Source: an uncultured Nodularia sp.
GTDB taxonomy: Bacteria > Cyanobacteriota > Cyanobacteriia > Cyanobacteriales > Nostocaceae
Length of the DNA stretch: 51,411 bases
Direction of reading: 5' to 3'
NCBI GenBank assembly: GCA_903911355.1
Contig: CAIWDD010000127.1
Coordinates: 1 to 51,411, forward strand
Within the stretch, counting starts at the first letter, position 1. Each line of letters begins with the position of its first letter. A program made the translations under genes and the position numbers. The notes beneath the pieces are model-generated. The model did not search any database. It was not told where the DNA came from and saw only the letters and a program-made list of their open reading frames with translations. This document shows positions 33,722-41,867 of the stretch, piece by piece.

Positions 33722-35491
33722 ATGCAATTAAGAGACTCTCTACGCCGGACAAAAATTGTTGCTACAATTGGGCCTGCCACTAGCAGCCCAGAAAACCTGA
33801 AGGCGATTATCGAAGCTGGTGCGACGACACTGCGGCTCAACTTCTCCCACGGTACTCATGCTGACCATCAGCGTAGTATTCGCTTAATTCGGCAAACTGC
33901 CTTTGAATTAAATCAACCTGTGGCAATTCTCCAAGACTTGCAAGGGCCAAAAATTCGCTTAGGTAAGTTTGAACATGGGTCGATAATTTTAGAAAAAGGC
34001 GATCGCTTCACCTTGACAAATCGCCCAGTTGTCGGCTCCCAAGAAATTAGCTGCGTCACCTACGATTATTTAGCCCAAGAAGTGCCTGTAGGTGCGAAAA
34101 TCCTCCTCGACGATGGGCGAGTAGAAATGGTGGTAGAGGATATTAACCCTGACAAAGGCGATTTACATTGTCGTGTCACGGTAGCCGGTAAGTTGTCTAA
34201 CAATAAAGGTGTTAACTTTCCGGGTGTTTACCTATCCATTAAGGCCATGACCGACAAAGACCGCGAGGATCTCATGTTTGGTCTAGATCAAGGTGTAGAT
34301 TGGGTAGCGCTTTCCTTTGTACGTAACCCCCAGGACATCATCGAAATTAAAGAGTTAATTTCTAGCACTGGTAAGCAAGTCCCAGTCATTGCCAAAATTG
34401 AAAAACATGAAGCCATTGAACAAATGGAACAAGTTCTGGCTTTATGTGATGGTGTGATGGTTGCTAGAGGTGACTTGGGTGTAGAACTACCTGCTGAAGA
34501 TGTCCCTGTGCTGCAAAAGCGGCTCATCGCCACAGCCAATCGTTTAGGGATTCCCATCATCACAGCTACCCAAATGTTAGACAGCATGGTGAGTAATCCC
34601 CGTCCTACTCGTGCTGAAGTCTCAGACGTGGCTAATGCCATTTTAGATGGTACGGATGCTGTGATGTTATCAAATGAAACTGCTGTGGGTAACTATCCCG
34701 TGGAAGCAGTGGCTACCATGGCGAGAATTGCTGAACGCATGGAACAGGAAGCGGCACAAAATTCCGCCCTACTTTCCCACCGAGATGAGCGACGTTCTAT
34801 TCCTAATGCTATTAGTCAAGCTGTGGGGCAAATTGCTCAACAATTGGGCGCAGCGGCAATTATGACCCTGACACAAACAGGGGCTACAGCTCGGAATGTT
34901 TCTAAGTTCCGTCCCCATACCCCGATTTTGGCTGTGACACCCCATGTGAATGTGGCACGACAATTACAGATGGTTTGGGGTGTGAAACCATTGTTGGTAC
35001 TAGGTTTACCCTCTACAGGGCAGACTTTTCAAGCTGCTATCAATGTGGCTCAAGAGCATAACTACCTGTCTGAAGGTGATTTAGTGGTGATGACTGCGGG
35101 TACTCTTCAAGGTGTTTCCGGCTCCACTGATTTAGTTAAGGTTGAGGTGGTGACCGCTGTGCTAGGTCAGGGTATTGGCTTGGGACAAGGTTCGGTAAGT
35201 GGTCGTGCTAGGGTGGCTCACACTGGTATGGATGTGAGTAATTTTAATCCCGGAGATATTTTGGTAGCACCCCGGACTGATGCTGATTTTGTTGATGCCA
35301 TCCGTAAAGCGGCAGGTATTATTACTGAGGAAGAAAGTCTTACAAGTCACGCGGCTGTCATCGGCTTGCGTCTGGGTGTCCCTGTGATTGTGGGTGTAAA
35401 AACAGCAACCCAGGTAATTCGTGATGGTGCAATTCTTACTCTGGATATGCAGCGGGGTTTGGTCTACTCAGGAGCTCTGGGAACTCCTTAA
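33722..35491 (+). CDS. pyk: Pyruvate kinase with C-terminal PEP-utiliser domain
   Basis: Glycolytic enzyme converting PEP and ADP to pyruvate and ATP. 589 residues, about 110 longer than minimal enzymes. Core: KIVATIGPATSSPENL, LNFSHGTHADH, DLQGPKIRLG, the catalytic lysine region VPVIAKIEKHEAIEQME, MVARGDLGVELP, and ITATQMLDSMVSNPRPTRAEVSDVANAILDGTDAVMLS. The extra C-terminal domain (about 485-585) is the mobile PEP-utilising domain with TEEESLTSHAAVIGLRLGVPVIVG, including its phospho-histidine-like SHA. This two-part form is common in cyanobacteria and Bacilli. Its stop overlaps the convergent Uma2 gene by 4 bp. Confidence 0.97.
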   Translation: MQLRDSLRRTKIVATIGPATSSPENLKAIIEAGATTLRLNFSHGTHADHQRSIRLIRQTAFELNQPVAILQDLQGPKIRLGKFEHGSIILEKGDRFTLTNRPVVGSQEISCVTYDYLAQEVPVGAKILLDDGRVEMVVEDINPDKGDLHCRVTVAGKLSNNKGVNFPGVYLSIKAMTDKDREDLMFGLDQGVDWVALSFVRNPQDIIEIKELISSTGKQVPVIAKIEKHEAIEQMEQVLALCDGVMVARGDLGVELPAEDVPVLQKRLIATANRLGIPIITATQMLDSMVSNPRPTRAEVSDVANAILDGTDAVMLSNETAVGNYPVEAVATMARIAERMEQEAAQNSALLSHRDERRSIPNAISQAVGQIAQQLGAAAIMTLTQTGATARNVSKFRPHTPILAVTPHVNVARQLQMVWGVKPLLVLGLPSTGQTFQAAINVAQEHNYLSEGDLVVMTAGTLQGVSGSTDLVKVEVVTAVLGQGIGLGQGSVSGRARVAHTGMDVSNFNPGDILVAPRTDADFVDAIRKAAGIITEEESLTSHAAVIGLRLGVPVIVGVKTATQVIRDGAILTLDMQRGLVYSGALGTP

Positions 35492-36075
35492 TCTGAATTA
35501 CTGCAAAAATCTATTCTCTGGTAAATCTGGCTATGGGGAATTTGGCAATTTGCGGAAGCTAAGGTTAAGATTCCGTTTTGATCTTCAGATTCTCTTAACA
35601 GCCAGTTACCTTCTGGAGTTTTGCTAAACTGTTCAATATGAATTGTATATTGGTCAATTAGTATATATTCTTGCAATTCCGGGAGGGAACGGTAATAAGT
35701 AAATTTATCTCCCCTATCTCTACTGCTGGTAGAGTTAGACAGTACCTCAAAGATGATACTGGGATTTACTACTGTATCAGTTCTTCCCTCTTGAAAGCGG
35801 GGTTGATTTTTAATGATAAGAATATCAGGATAGGTGTATTGTTGGTAATGGGGAATCCACAGGCGTAGGTCACTACTGTAAACGCGGTAATCTTGTTCTC
35901 TCAGAGCCAGGCTAAGAGCAACTACTAAATTGATAATGATTTGGTTGTGATTAATAGAGCCGCCAGTCATGGGTATAATTTCCCCGTTACGGTATTCACT
36001 GCGATAGTCAGCAGTTTCTTCAAGTGCGAGGTATTCTTCTATAGAATATTGCTGGGTGGGGGTTTGCACAACCAT
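35488..36075 (-). CDS. Uma2 family (DUF820) putative PD-(D/E)XK nuclease
   Basis: 195 residues of the Uma2/DUF820 family, very abundant in cyanobacteria and related to PD-(D/E)XK endonucleases; the biological role is unsettled. Features: YSIEEYLALEETADYRSEYRNGEIIPMTGGSINHNQIIINLVVAL, DLRLWIPHYQQYTYPDILII (acidic residue of the active site), IIFEVLSNSTSSRDRGDKFTYYRSLPELQEYILIDQ (the E...D/K signature) and a final strand. Complete. Its 3' end overlaps the pyk stop by 4 bp, convergent, so each mRNA extends into the other gene. Confidence 0.88.
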   Translation of the reverse strand: MVVQTPTQQYSIEEYLALEETADYRSEYRNGEIIPMTGGSINHNQIIINLVVALSLALREQDYRVYSSDLRLWIPHYQQYTYPDILIIKNQPRFQEGRTDTVVNPSIIFEVLSNSTSSRDRGDKFTYYRSLPELQEYILIDQYTIHIEQFSKTPEGNWLLRESEDQNGILTLASANCQIPHSQIYQRIDFCSNSD

Positions 36076-36121
36076 AGGGTTTTTTTGTGAAGGCTGGAGT
36101 AAGATAACTTTAGCCTAACAT

Positions 36122-37213
36122 TCATAAATAGCGGGATAAAACTTCTGCAGTCGCAAGTCCGGTTTTTTCCCAACTGAATTGACTGGCTCTATTTATACCT
36201 TGGGTAGAAAGATGCGATCGCATTTGCAGATCTTCAGCTATCATTTGCATAGCTGCGGTGATTTCTGTTATGTTGTAGGGATTAATTAAAATCGCGGCTT
36301 CCCCCGCTACCTCTGGGAGGGAAGAAAGATTAGAAGTAATCACCGGGGTCCCACAAGCCATGGCTTCCAGGACTGGTAAACCGAACCCCTCCCAGAGAGT
36401 AGGAAATACTAGGGCGATCGCACCATGAATAATCTTGGGTAGTTCGTGATAGGATACATAATTAAGAAATTTTATCTGTTGAGTAATTCCCAACTCTGCG
36501 ACCTGGGTTTGTAAAAGTGGAGTGTAACGCCTATCAACAGGCCCTGCTAACCATAGTTGATATTCACCCCTATTTGGTATCTCCGCAAAAGACGCTATGA
36601 GTCGGTGTAAGTTTTTATAAGGGTCATGTCTTCCTAGATAGAGAAAATAAGGCTGCTTTTCTGGCGATTTTTCTTGAGCAGGGTGAAAATGTTCACGATC
36701 ATAACCTAGAAGAATGGTAGTGATTTTCCGGGCGGGAATTTGATAAAAATTAATGATATCCTCTGCTGTCGCTTGGGAATTACAGATTATGTGTTGTGCT
36801 TGTTTGAGGACTTGGGGAACGTAGTAACGATGGTAAGGCGTTAGGGGTGATAAGGCTTTGAGAAAGCGCAATGGTATTAAGTCGTGGGACACGACCACAA
36901 AACGACAGTTACTATAAAGCGGTGCTTCTGGTAAGGGGGAAAATAACAACCGAGATTTGAGGTCTGTATAGATTTGGGGAAGTTGGAACTGTGTCCACAG
37001 TAAGCGGCGCAAATGTCCTTTTGTGCCTTGAGCGGGGGTAAGATTATTGGGAACTGGATAGCAGTTAAATTCTGGGTCTTGCTGTGGTGTTAATAAGGTG
37101 GGACAGAGAGATTTTAAATAAGGGAAGATATTTTGAGCATAGTTACTAATCCCTGTTGGCTGTGACCAAAGAATAGATAAATTTATAATTAGTTGGTTAT
37201 CTAAGGTTTTCAT
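36122..37213 (-). CDS. Glycosyltransferase family 4
   Basis: Retaining GT-B glycosyltransferase of about 363 residues, cytosolic face of the membrane. The donor domain has [20 protein letters not shown] (nucleotide-sugar ribose/phosphate site) and the GT4 E-x7-E signature [18 protein letters not shown]. The N-terminal acceptor domain has [16 protein letters not shown] and [18 protein letters not shown]. Sugar and acceptor are unknown. ATG 37213 is preferred to ATG 37222 because [13 protein letters not shown] begins the fold. It is last in transcription order of the minus-strand glycan cluster, after gmd. Confidence 0.9.
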   Translation of the reverse strand: MKTLDNQLIINLSILWSQPTGISNYAQNIFPYLKSLCPTLLTPQQDPEFNCYPVPNNLTPAQGTKGHLRRLLWTQFQLPQIYTDLKSRLLFSPLPEAPLYSNCRFVVVSHDLIPLRFLKALSPLTPYHRYYVPQVLKQAQHIICNSQATAEDIINFYQIPARKITTILLGYDREHFHPAQEKSPEKQPYFLYLGRHDPYKNLHRLIASFAEIPNRGEYQLWLAGPVDRRYTPLLQTQVAELGITQQIKFLNYVSYHELPKIIHGAIALVFPTLWEGFGLPVLEAMACGTPVITSNLSSLPEVAGEAAILINPYNITEITAAMQMIAEDLQMRSHLSTQGINRASQFSWEKTGLATAEVLSRYL

Positions 37214-37368
37214 TAAATCCATTAATTGTACTTGTCAATTTTTAAGTAAAAAATTAAATAACTCAACAGTAATTAACAATCCTCAAAGGCGGGTTGATTG
37301 AGAGAATTGCTAATCGTTACCTACAGATTATGTTCATCTGTGGTTCATCAACCCAATACATGATGCTG

Positions 37369-38343
37369 TTAATCGAGGCTATCCCGCAATTTTTTCAGGT
37401 CATAATTAACCATTAATTCTACCATTTGTGCGAAATTATATTCAGGTTGCCAACCTAACTCAGTTTTAATTTTATCCACAGCACCAACCAACTGCACTGG
37501 TTCATCAGGACGGTAAAAAGCGGGGTCAACTGTCACATAATCTTGCCAATTGAGACCAACGCAGTTGAAGGCACATTCAACTAATTCTCTCACCGAGTGA
37601 GTCTCACCACTGGCAATAATATAATCTTCCGGCTGTTCTTGCTGTAACATTAACCACATGGCATAGACAGCATCTTTAGCGTAGCACCAATCACGACGGG
37701 CATCTAAATTACCTAATTTTAATTCATTTGCCAAACCCAGTTTAATTTGGGCGACGGCGTGGGTAATTTTACGAAATACAAATTCTGTACCCCGTCTTGG
37801 TGATTCGTGAGTATAAGTAATACCACAACAGGCGTAAAGGTGGTATTTTTGCCGATAGTTAACAGTCATCCAGTGGGCGTAAGCTTTGGCCACACCGTAG
37901 GGGTTACGGGGGCGAAAAGCCGTGCGTTCGCTTTGGGGTGACTCATCAGGTTGACCAAAAACTTCACTGCTAGAGGCTTGGTAAAATCTTACATCTGGTT
38001 TGCAGCGGCGAATAGATTCTAAGAGACGGGAAACACCTAAAGCTGTGTATTCAGCTGTCAGGGCTGGTTGAGTCCAAGAAAGGGGGACGTAGCTTTGAGA
38101 TGCAAGGTTGTAAATCTCATCCGGTTGTGAATCGGTAATTACATCCATTAAGGAAGATTGATCGAGGAGGTCACCTGATACGATTTCAATGTCGCTGGAA
38201 AGGTGGCTAATACGTTCTAGGTTGCTGGTGCTGGAACGGCGGACTAGACCAAATACTTGATAATCTTTGGTTAAGAGAATTTCGGCCAGATAGGAACCAT
38301 CTTGTCCAGTGAGTCCAGTGATGAGGGCTTTTTTGCTAGTCAT
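37369..38343 (-). CDS. gmd: GDP-mannose 4,6-dehydratase family enzyme
   Basis: Short-chain dehydrogenase-fold enzyme forming GDP-4-keto-6-deoxy-D-mannose, the precursor of fucose, D-rhamnose and perosamine. 324 residues. NADP-binding KKALITGLTGQDGSYLAEILL, then VFGLVRRSST and NLASQSYVPLSWTQP, the catalytic YGVAKAYAHW (YxxxK) preceded by ASSSEVFG, and GMD-type THESPRRGTEFVFRKIT. It is somewhat shorter than typical GMD (340-370), mainly at the C-terminus, and RMD-like reductase activity cannot be excluded. No separate fucose synthase or RMD lies beside it. It lies 15 bp after rfbA in the same direction. Confidence 0.9.
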   Translation of the reverse strand: MTSKKALITGLTGQDGSYLAEILLTKDYQVFGLVRRSSTSNLERISHLSSDIEIVSGDLLDQSSLMDVITDSQPDEIYNLASQSYVPLSWTQPALTAEYTALGVSRLLESIRRCKPDVRFYQASSSEVFGQPDESPQSERTAFRPRNPYGVAKAYAHWMTVNYRQKYHLYACCGITYTHESPRRGTEFVFRKITHAVAQIKLGLANELKLGNLDARRDWCYAKDAVYAMWLMLQQEQPEDYIIASGETHSVRELVECAFNCVGLNWQDYVTVDPAFYRPDEPVQLVGAVDKIKTELGWQPEYNFAQMVELMVNYDLKKLRDSLD

Positions 38344-38358
38344 TGTTAATAAAGTAAA

Positions 38359-39435
38359 TTATATGAGTTCAATTTGAGAATCATCACCAATCAAAAACCG
38401 TAAGGCTTTAGGATGACGAGGCGCAACTGTTAATTGGGCGCGTTGTCCAATGACGCTATCAATGATACGCTGATTAATGCCGATAATTTTAGCACCTTCT
38501 AAAATTACACTATGCTCTAAATCGGTATCAATGAGCTTGGTGTGATCAGCAATGCTGCTATAGGGACCAATAAAGCAGTTTTCTAAATAGCAATTCTTAC
38601 CAATCACTACTGGTCCGCGAATTGTACAGTTAATAATTTGGGAATTACTCCCAATTTTGACTCGCCCAATAATCTGACTTTTGCTGTCAACTTCACCTAA
38701 ATTAGATGCTTTTAAATAGGTATCGAGAATTAAACGGTTAGCTTCTAGTAAATCATCTTTTTTCCCAGTATCTAGCCACCAACCATCTAGTTTACAGGCT
38801 ACCACTTGTTTTTTATGGTCAATTAAACATTGAATCGCATCGGTGATTTCTAATTCGCCTCTGTTTGATGGTTGGATGCGATGAATAGCTTCATGGATAA
38901 TGGGGGAAAAGAAATAAACCCCGACTAATGCTAAATTGGATGGGGGAACTTTGGGTTTTTCAATTAGTTCTAATACTCGCCCTGTGTGGTCTACTTTAGC
39001 AACACCAAAAGCACTAGGGTTGACAACTTCCCGCAGTAGAATTAATGCTTCTGGTTGTTGTTGTGTAAATTTTTGTAGAAAGTAACTTAAGTCTCCTGGT
39101 TGAATCAGGTTGTCACCCAAGTACATGATAAAGGGTGAATCTGCTAAAAAGGTACGGGCGACTTTGACCGCATGAGCTAAACCCGCTGGTTGGTCTTGTA
39201 AAATATAGGTGATGTTAGCGCCAAAACGTTGACCATCTCCGGTTTTGTTTTTTACTTCTGCCCCGGTGTCTGGGCTGATAATAATACCAATATCAGTGAT
39301 ACCCGCAGCAACCATTTCTTCAATGCCATACCATAAAATAGGTTTGTTGGCAACTGGTACGAGTTGTTTTGCACCTGTATAAGTGAGTGGGCGTAGGCGT
39401 GTACCTTTACCGCCAGAGAGAATCAGTGCTTTCAT
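38359..39435 (-). CDS. rfbA: Glucose-1-phosphate thymidylyltransferase, long form
   Basis: Activates glucose-1-phosphate as dTDP-glucose. 358 residues, the long RmlA type with an added left-handed beta-helix. MKALILSGGKGTRLRPLTYTGAKQLVPVANKPILWYGI is the nucleotidyltransferase start; IMYLGDNLIQ and FGVAKVDHTGRVLELIEKPKVPPSNLALVGVYFF follow, then GWWLDTGKKDDLLEANRLIL. Residues about 250-345 carry isoleucine-rich hexapeptide-like repeats (IIGRVKIGSNSQIINCTIRGPVVIG). I chose ATG 39435, which overlaps the rfbD stop by 4 bp (ATGA); a longer frame to 39534 lies inside rfbD. Coupled to rfbD and rfbC. Confidence 0.94.
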   Translation of the reverse strand: MKALILSGGKGTRLRPLTYTGAKQLVPVANKPILWYGIEEMVAAGITDIGIIISPDTGAEVKNKTGDGQRFGANITYILQDQPAGLAHAVKVARTFLADSPFIMYLGDNLIQPGDLSYFLQKFTQQQPEALILLREVVNPSAFGVAKVDHTGRVLELIEKPKVPPSNLALVGVYFFSPIIHEAIHRIQPSNRGELEITDAIQCLIDHKKQVVACKLDGWWLDTGKKDDLLEANRLILDTYLKASNLGEVDSKSQIIGRVKIGSNSQIINCTIRGPVVIGKNCYLENCFIGPYSSIADHTKLIDTDLEHSVILEGAKIIGINQRIIDSVIGQRAQLTVAPRHPKALRFLIGDDSQIELI

Positions 39436-40325
39436 AGTGATTTGGATTGAGAGCGCCAGTCTGTGAGCATGAGTCTGAGTCTTTGTCGCCAATGGGGCGG
39501 GTAAGTCCCTAAAACTTCTGATATTTTCCCACAAGCTAGGACGGGATAAGCTGGGCGACGGGCTAAGGTGGGATATTCGGCGGTGGTGATGGGGATGACT
39601 TTGGGTGGTGTGATGGGAAAACCTAGTTGTTGGGCTTCTTCAAAAATGCTCACGGCGAAATCATACCAGCTAATCACGCCACTGTTAGTATAGTGGTAAG
39701 TGCCGGCAATTTCTGGTGTCAACTGGGGTATAATGTGGGCGATCGCCTGCGCAATATCTCGCGCCCATGTGGGACTACCAATTTGGTCTGTAACTACACG
39801 AATTTCTGGGCGTTCTTTACCCAGTCGCAGCATGGTTTTGACAAAGTTACTTTTACCAAAACTGCCATAAACCCAAGCTGTCCGCAGGATAATATGATGG
39901 GGGTGGGTTTGCTGAATTGCTCTTTCCCCCGCTAGTTTAGTTTGACCGTAAATATTTACGGGGTTAGTGACATCATTTTCTTGGTATGGGCGAGTTTGTT
40001 CACCATCAAAGACATAATCTGTAGACAGGTGAATTAGGAAACAACCCAGTTTTTTGCTTTCTGCGGCGATAATTTCCGGTGCTGTTGCATTGATGGCTGC
40101 GGCTAATTCCGGTTCGGTTTCGGCTTGGTCTACAGCAGTGTAAGCGGCGGCGTTAATAATAATTTGGGGTTGGATAGCTCTAATAATTTGCGCCAAGCTA
40201 TCGGTTTGAGTTAAATCTATATTCGGACGTGCTAGGGGAATAATTTTGTAATGGGGTGCAAGAATGTTTTCGATTTCTTGACCAACTTGACCTTTACTAC
40301 CCAGTAGTAAGATTGATTCATTCAT
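39432..40325 (-). CDS. rfbD: dTDP-4-dehydrorhamnose reductase
   Basis: NAD(P)H-dependent last step of dTDP-L-rhamnose synthesis. 297 residues from ATG 40325; upstream in-frame residues lie inside rfbC. SILLLGSKGQVGQEIENIL (GxxGxxG), IDLTQTDSLAQII, NAAAYTAVDQAETEPELAAAINATAP, LIHLSTDYVFDG, the catalytic YGQTKLAGER (YxxxK) and GSPTWARDIAQAIAHI are all present, ending in CGKISEVLGTYPPHWRQRL. Start and stop overlap rfbC by 8 bp and rfbA by 4 bp, so the three genes form a tightly coupled operon. Confidence 0.95.
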   Translation of the reverse strand: MNESILLLGSKGQVGQEIENILAPHYKIIPLARPNIDLTQTDSLAQIIRAIQPQIIINAAAYTAVDQAETEPELAAAINATAPEIIAAESKKLGCFLIHLSTDYVFDGEQTRPYQENDVTNPVNIYGQTKLAGERAIQQTHPHHIILRTAWVYGSFGKSNFVKTMLRLGKERPEIRVVTDQIGSPTWARDIAQAIAHIIPQLTPEIAGTYHYTNSGVISWYDFAVSIFEEAQQLGFPITPPKVIPITTAEYPTLARRPAYPVLACGKISEVLGTYPPHWRQRLRLMLTDWRSQSKSL

Positions 40326-40863
40326 AGATTTGTGCTGTGCTAAATGCTTGACCTTGAGTATCTTTATCTGATAAAATGGGATCACCTTCATTAGGCCAGT
40401 CAATCCCTAAATCTGGATCATTCCAACTAATGGTGCGATCGCCTTCACGACAGTAATAATCTGTGGTTTTGTAAATAACTTCTGCCGTTGCTGACAGCAC
40501 CAAAAAACCGTGAGCAAAGCCGGGTGGTATCCATAGTTGGCGTTTATTCTCGGCGCTGAGTTGATAACCTACCCATTTTCCGCAGGTGGGGGAACTTCTT
40601 CTAATATCTACAGCCACATCAAAGATGGTACCCACCACAGCACGGACTAATTTACCTTGGGGTCGAATAATTTGATAGTGGAGTCCCCGCAGGACGTTCT
40701 GCTGAGAACCAGAATGGTTATCTTGGACAAAATCAGCAGTAATACCTAATTTCTCAGTAAATTTTTGCCGGTTGTAGGATTCCCAGAAAAAACCCCGCGA
40801 GTCAGCAAATACTTGCGGTTCGATGAGGTGAACGTCAGGAATTTCAGTGGGTGTAACTTTCAC
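40318..40863 (-). CDS. rfbC: dTDP-4-dehydrorhamnose 3,5-epimerase
   Basis: Cupin-fold epimerase acting on dTDP-4-keto-6-deoxyglucose. 181 residues. Signatures: IPDVHLIEPQVFADSRGFFWESYN, FVQDNHSGSQQNVLRGLHYQI (catalytic His), GKLVRAVVGTIFDVAVDIRRSSPTCGKWVGYQLSAENKRQLWIPPGFAHGFLVLS, and TDYYCREGDRTISWNDPDLGIDWP. Complete and intact. First gene of the rfbC-rfbD-rfbA set. An 82-bp near-identical copy of its 3' half (bases 40435-40516) lies at 41650-41731, beyond the toxin-antitoxin remnant. Confidence 0.96.
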   Translation of the reverse strand: MKVTPTEIPDVHLIEPQVFADSRGFFWESYNRQKFTEKLGITADFVQDNHSGSQQNVLRGLHYQIIRPQGKLVRAVVGTIFDVAVDIRRSSPTCGKWVGYQLSAENKRQLWIPPGFAHGFLVLSATAEVIYKTTDYYCREGDRTISWNDPDLGIDWPNEGDPILSDKDTQGQAFSTAQIYE

Positions 40864-40933
40864 AGGTGTTGCTTATACTGATGTTAGCACCAGTAATTTA
40901 GCACATAATATTTCTCCAAGTCTTAACCCCATT

Positions 40934-41284
40934 ATGCAAAAGATTTTTGGCGATCGCCAGATAATTATTTATCGTTCATATTTCCACAGCGATCGCCTAT
41001 GAGTACCAAGATGTTTTGACCCGCAAACTATCCCCCATCCGTTGGCAAAACCTACAACCCGTCCTTGGTAGGTTACTCACCCTCACCGAATTTACCGAAA
41101 TCTACTTTACGTGGCGACCTACCTCCCCTGATCTGGTGATGATCTGATTATCGACTGTGCCATGAACGCTAATGCGGCAATCGTCACCTCAAACCTCAAA
41201 GATTTTCAACGGGCAAAACAGTTCCTAGGTTTAACTGTTCTGTCCCCCCTCCAACTCATTCTGAAACTGACAGGAGATCAATAA
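40934..41284 (+). pseudogene. PIN-domain toxin, N-truncated with two frameshifts
   Basis: Recognisable pieces of a PIN-family toxin in alternating frames. Piece 1 is MQKIFGDRQIIIY from ATG 40934. Piece 2 starts at about 40977, one base out of frame, with HISTAIAYEYQDVLTRKLSP through LLTLTEFTEIYFTWRPTSPDL. After about 41131-41140 one base is missing, and piece 3 continues DDLIIDCAMNANAAIVTSNL, KDFQRAKQFLGLTVLSPLQL, to TAA 41282. The N-terminal DTN metal motif is absent. PIN ribonucleases need that aspartate, so the toxin should be dead. It ends 1 bp before the antitoxin start, the arrangement seen in cyanobacterial PIN-HicB-type pairs. Confidence 0.85.
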
Positions 41285-41285
41285 A

Positions 41286-41609
41286 ATGAGCCGTCTCACC
41301 CTACGCTTACCCGAAAGCCTCCATCAACAACTCAGTTATCAAGCCTCCCAAGAGGGCGTATCCCTAAATCAATACATCGTCTATGCCCTAACACGACAAG
41401 TTTCCCAAAATTATGTCGTTGAACCCGTTTCCCCTCAGACCGTTGAACAGCAGAGTATGTCATTCCAAAAACTGCTCAATGATTTGGGTCAGGCGACCCC
41501 CGAAGAGGTAAAACTCGCACTAGACACAAGGGAAGTCGTAGAACCAGAAAATGAACTAACCCCTGATATTATCTCTAAACTCCGACAGAAGATAGCGAGC
41601 AAAGCCTAG
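41286..41609 (+). CDS. Ribbon-helix-helix (HicB/CopG-type) antitoxin
   Basis: 107 residues, intact. MSRLTLRLPESLHQQLSYQASQEGVSLNQYIVYALTRQV is a ribbon-helix-helix DNA-binding unit (about 1-42). The rest is an acidic, flexible tail typical of antitoxin C-termini that wrap the toxin (QATPEEVKLALDTREVVEPENELTPDIISKLRQKI). GGAG just upstream of the ATG gives a good ribosome site, and the start follows the toxin stop by 1 bp. With its toxin broken, this is an orphan antitoxin that may persist as an autoregulator, for anti-addiction, or simply as a relic. Confidence 0.85.
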   Translation: MSRLTLRLPESLHQQLSYQASQEGVSLNQYIVYALTRQVSQNYVVEPVSPQTVEQQSMSFQKLLNDLGQATPEEVKLALDTREVVEPENELTPDIISKLRQKIASKA

Positions 41610-41649
41610 ATTGTGAGCACAGAATTTTTGGCTGACAACTATCCCACAG

Positions 41650-41731
41650 GCGATCGCCTTCACAACAGTAATAATCTATAGTTTTGTAAATAACTTCTGC
41701 CGTTGCTGACAGCACCAAAAAACCGTGAGCA
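41650..41731 (-). pseudogene. 82-bp partial duplicate of rfbC
   Basis: 79 of 82 positions match 40435-40516 inside rfbC, in the same orientation, and encode the part around HGFLVLSATAEVIYKT. Both copies start exactly at a GCGATCGC octamer. It is too short to function and marks a rearrangement breakpoint beside the toxin-antitoxin remnant. Confidence 0.93.
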
Positions 41732-41763
41732 GGGAACACACAAAAAACAATCAAATCCAGTCC

Positions 41764-41783
41764 TCTCCCCTTACAAGGGGAGG
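41764..41783. repeat. Short CTCCCCTT-AAGGGGAG hairpin
   Basis: CTCCCCTT (41765-41772) and AAGGGGAG (41775-41782) form a compact hairpin followed by GGTTAGGGTGGGG, a common dispersed cyanobacterial intergenic motif. It lies between the rfbC fragment and the next GT4 gene. Confidence 0.65.
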
Positions 41784-41867
41784 GTTAGGGTGGGGTCAAA
41801 CAATATTCGATACACTAATCATGACTTGACAAACATCCTCTTATGACTTTAATTCTTGGGAGATTGA

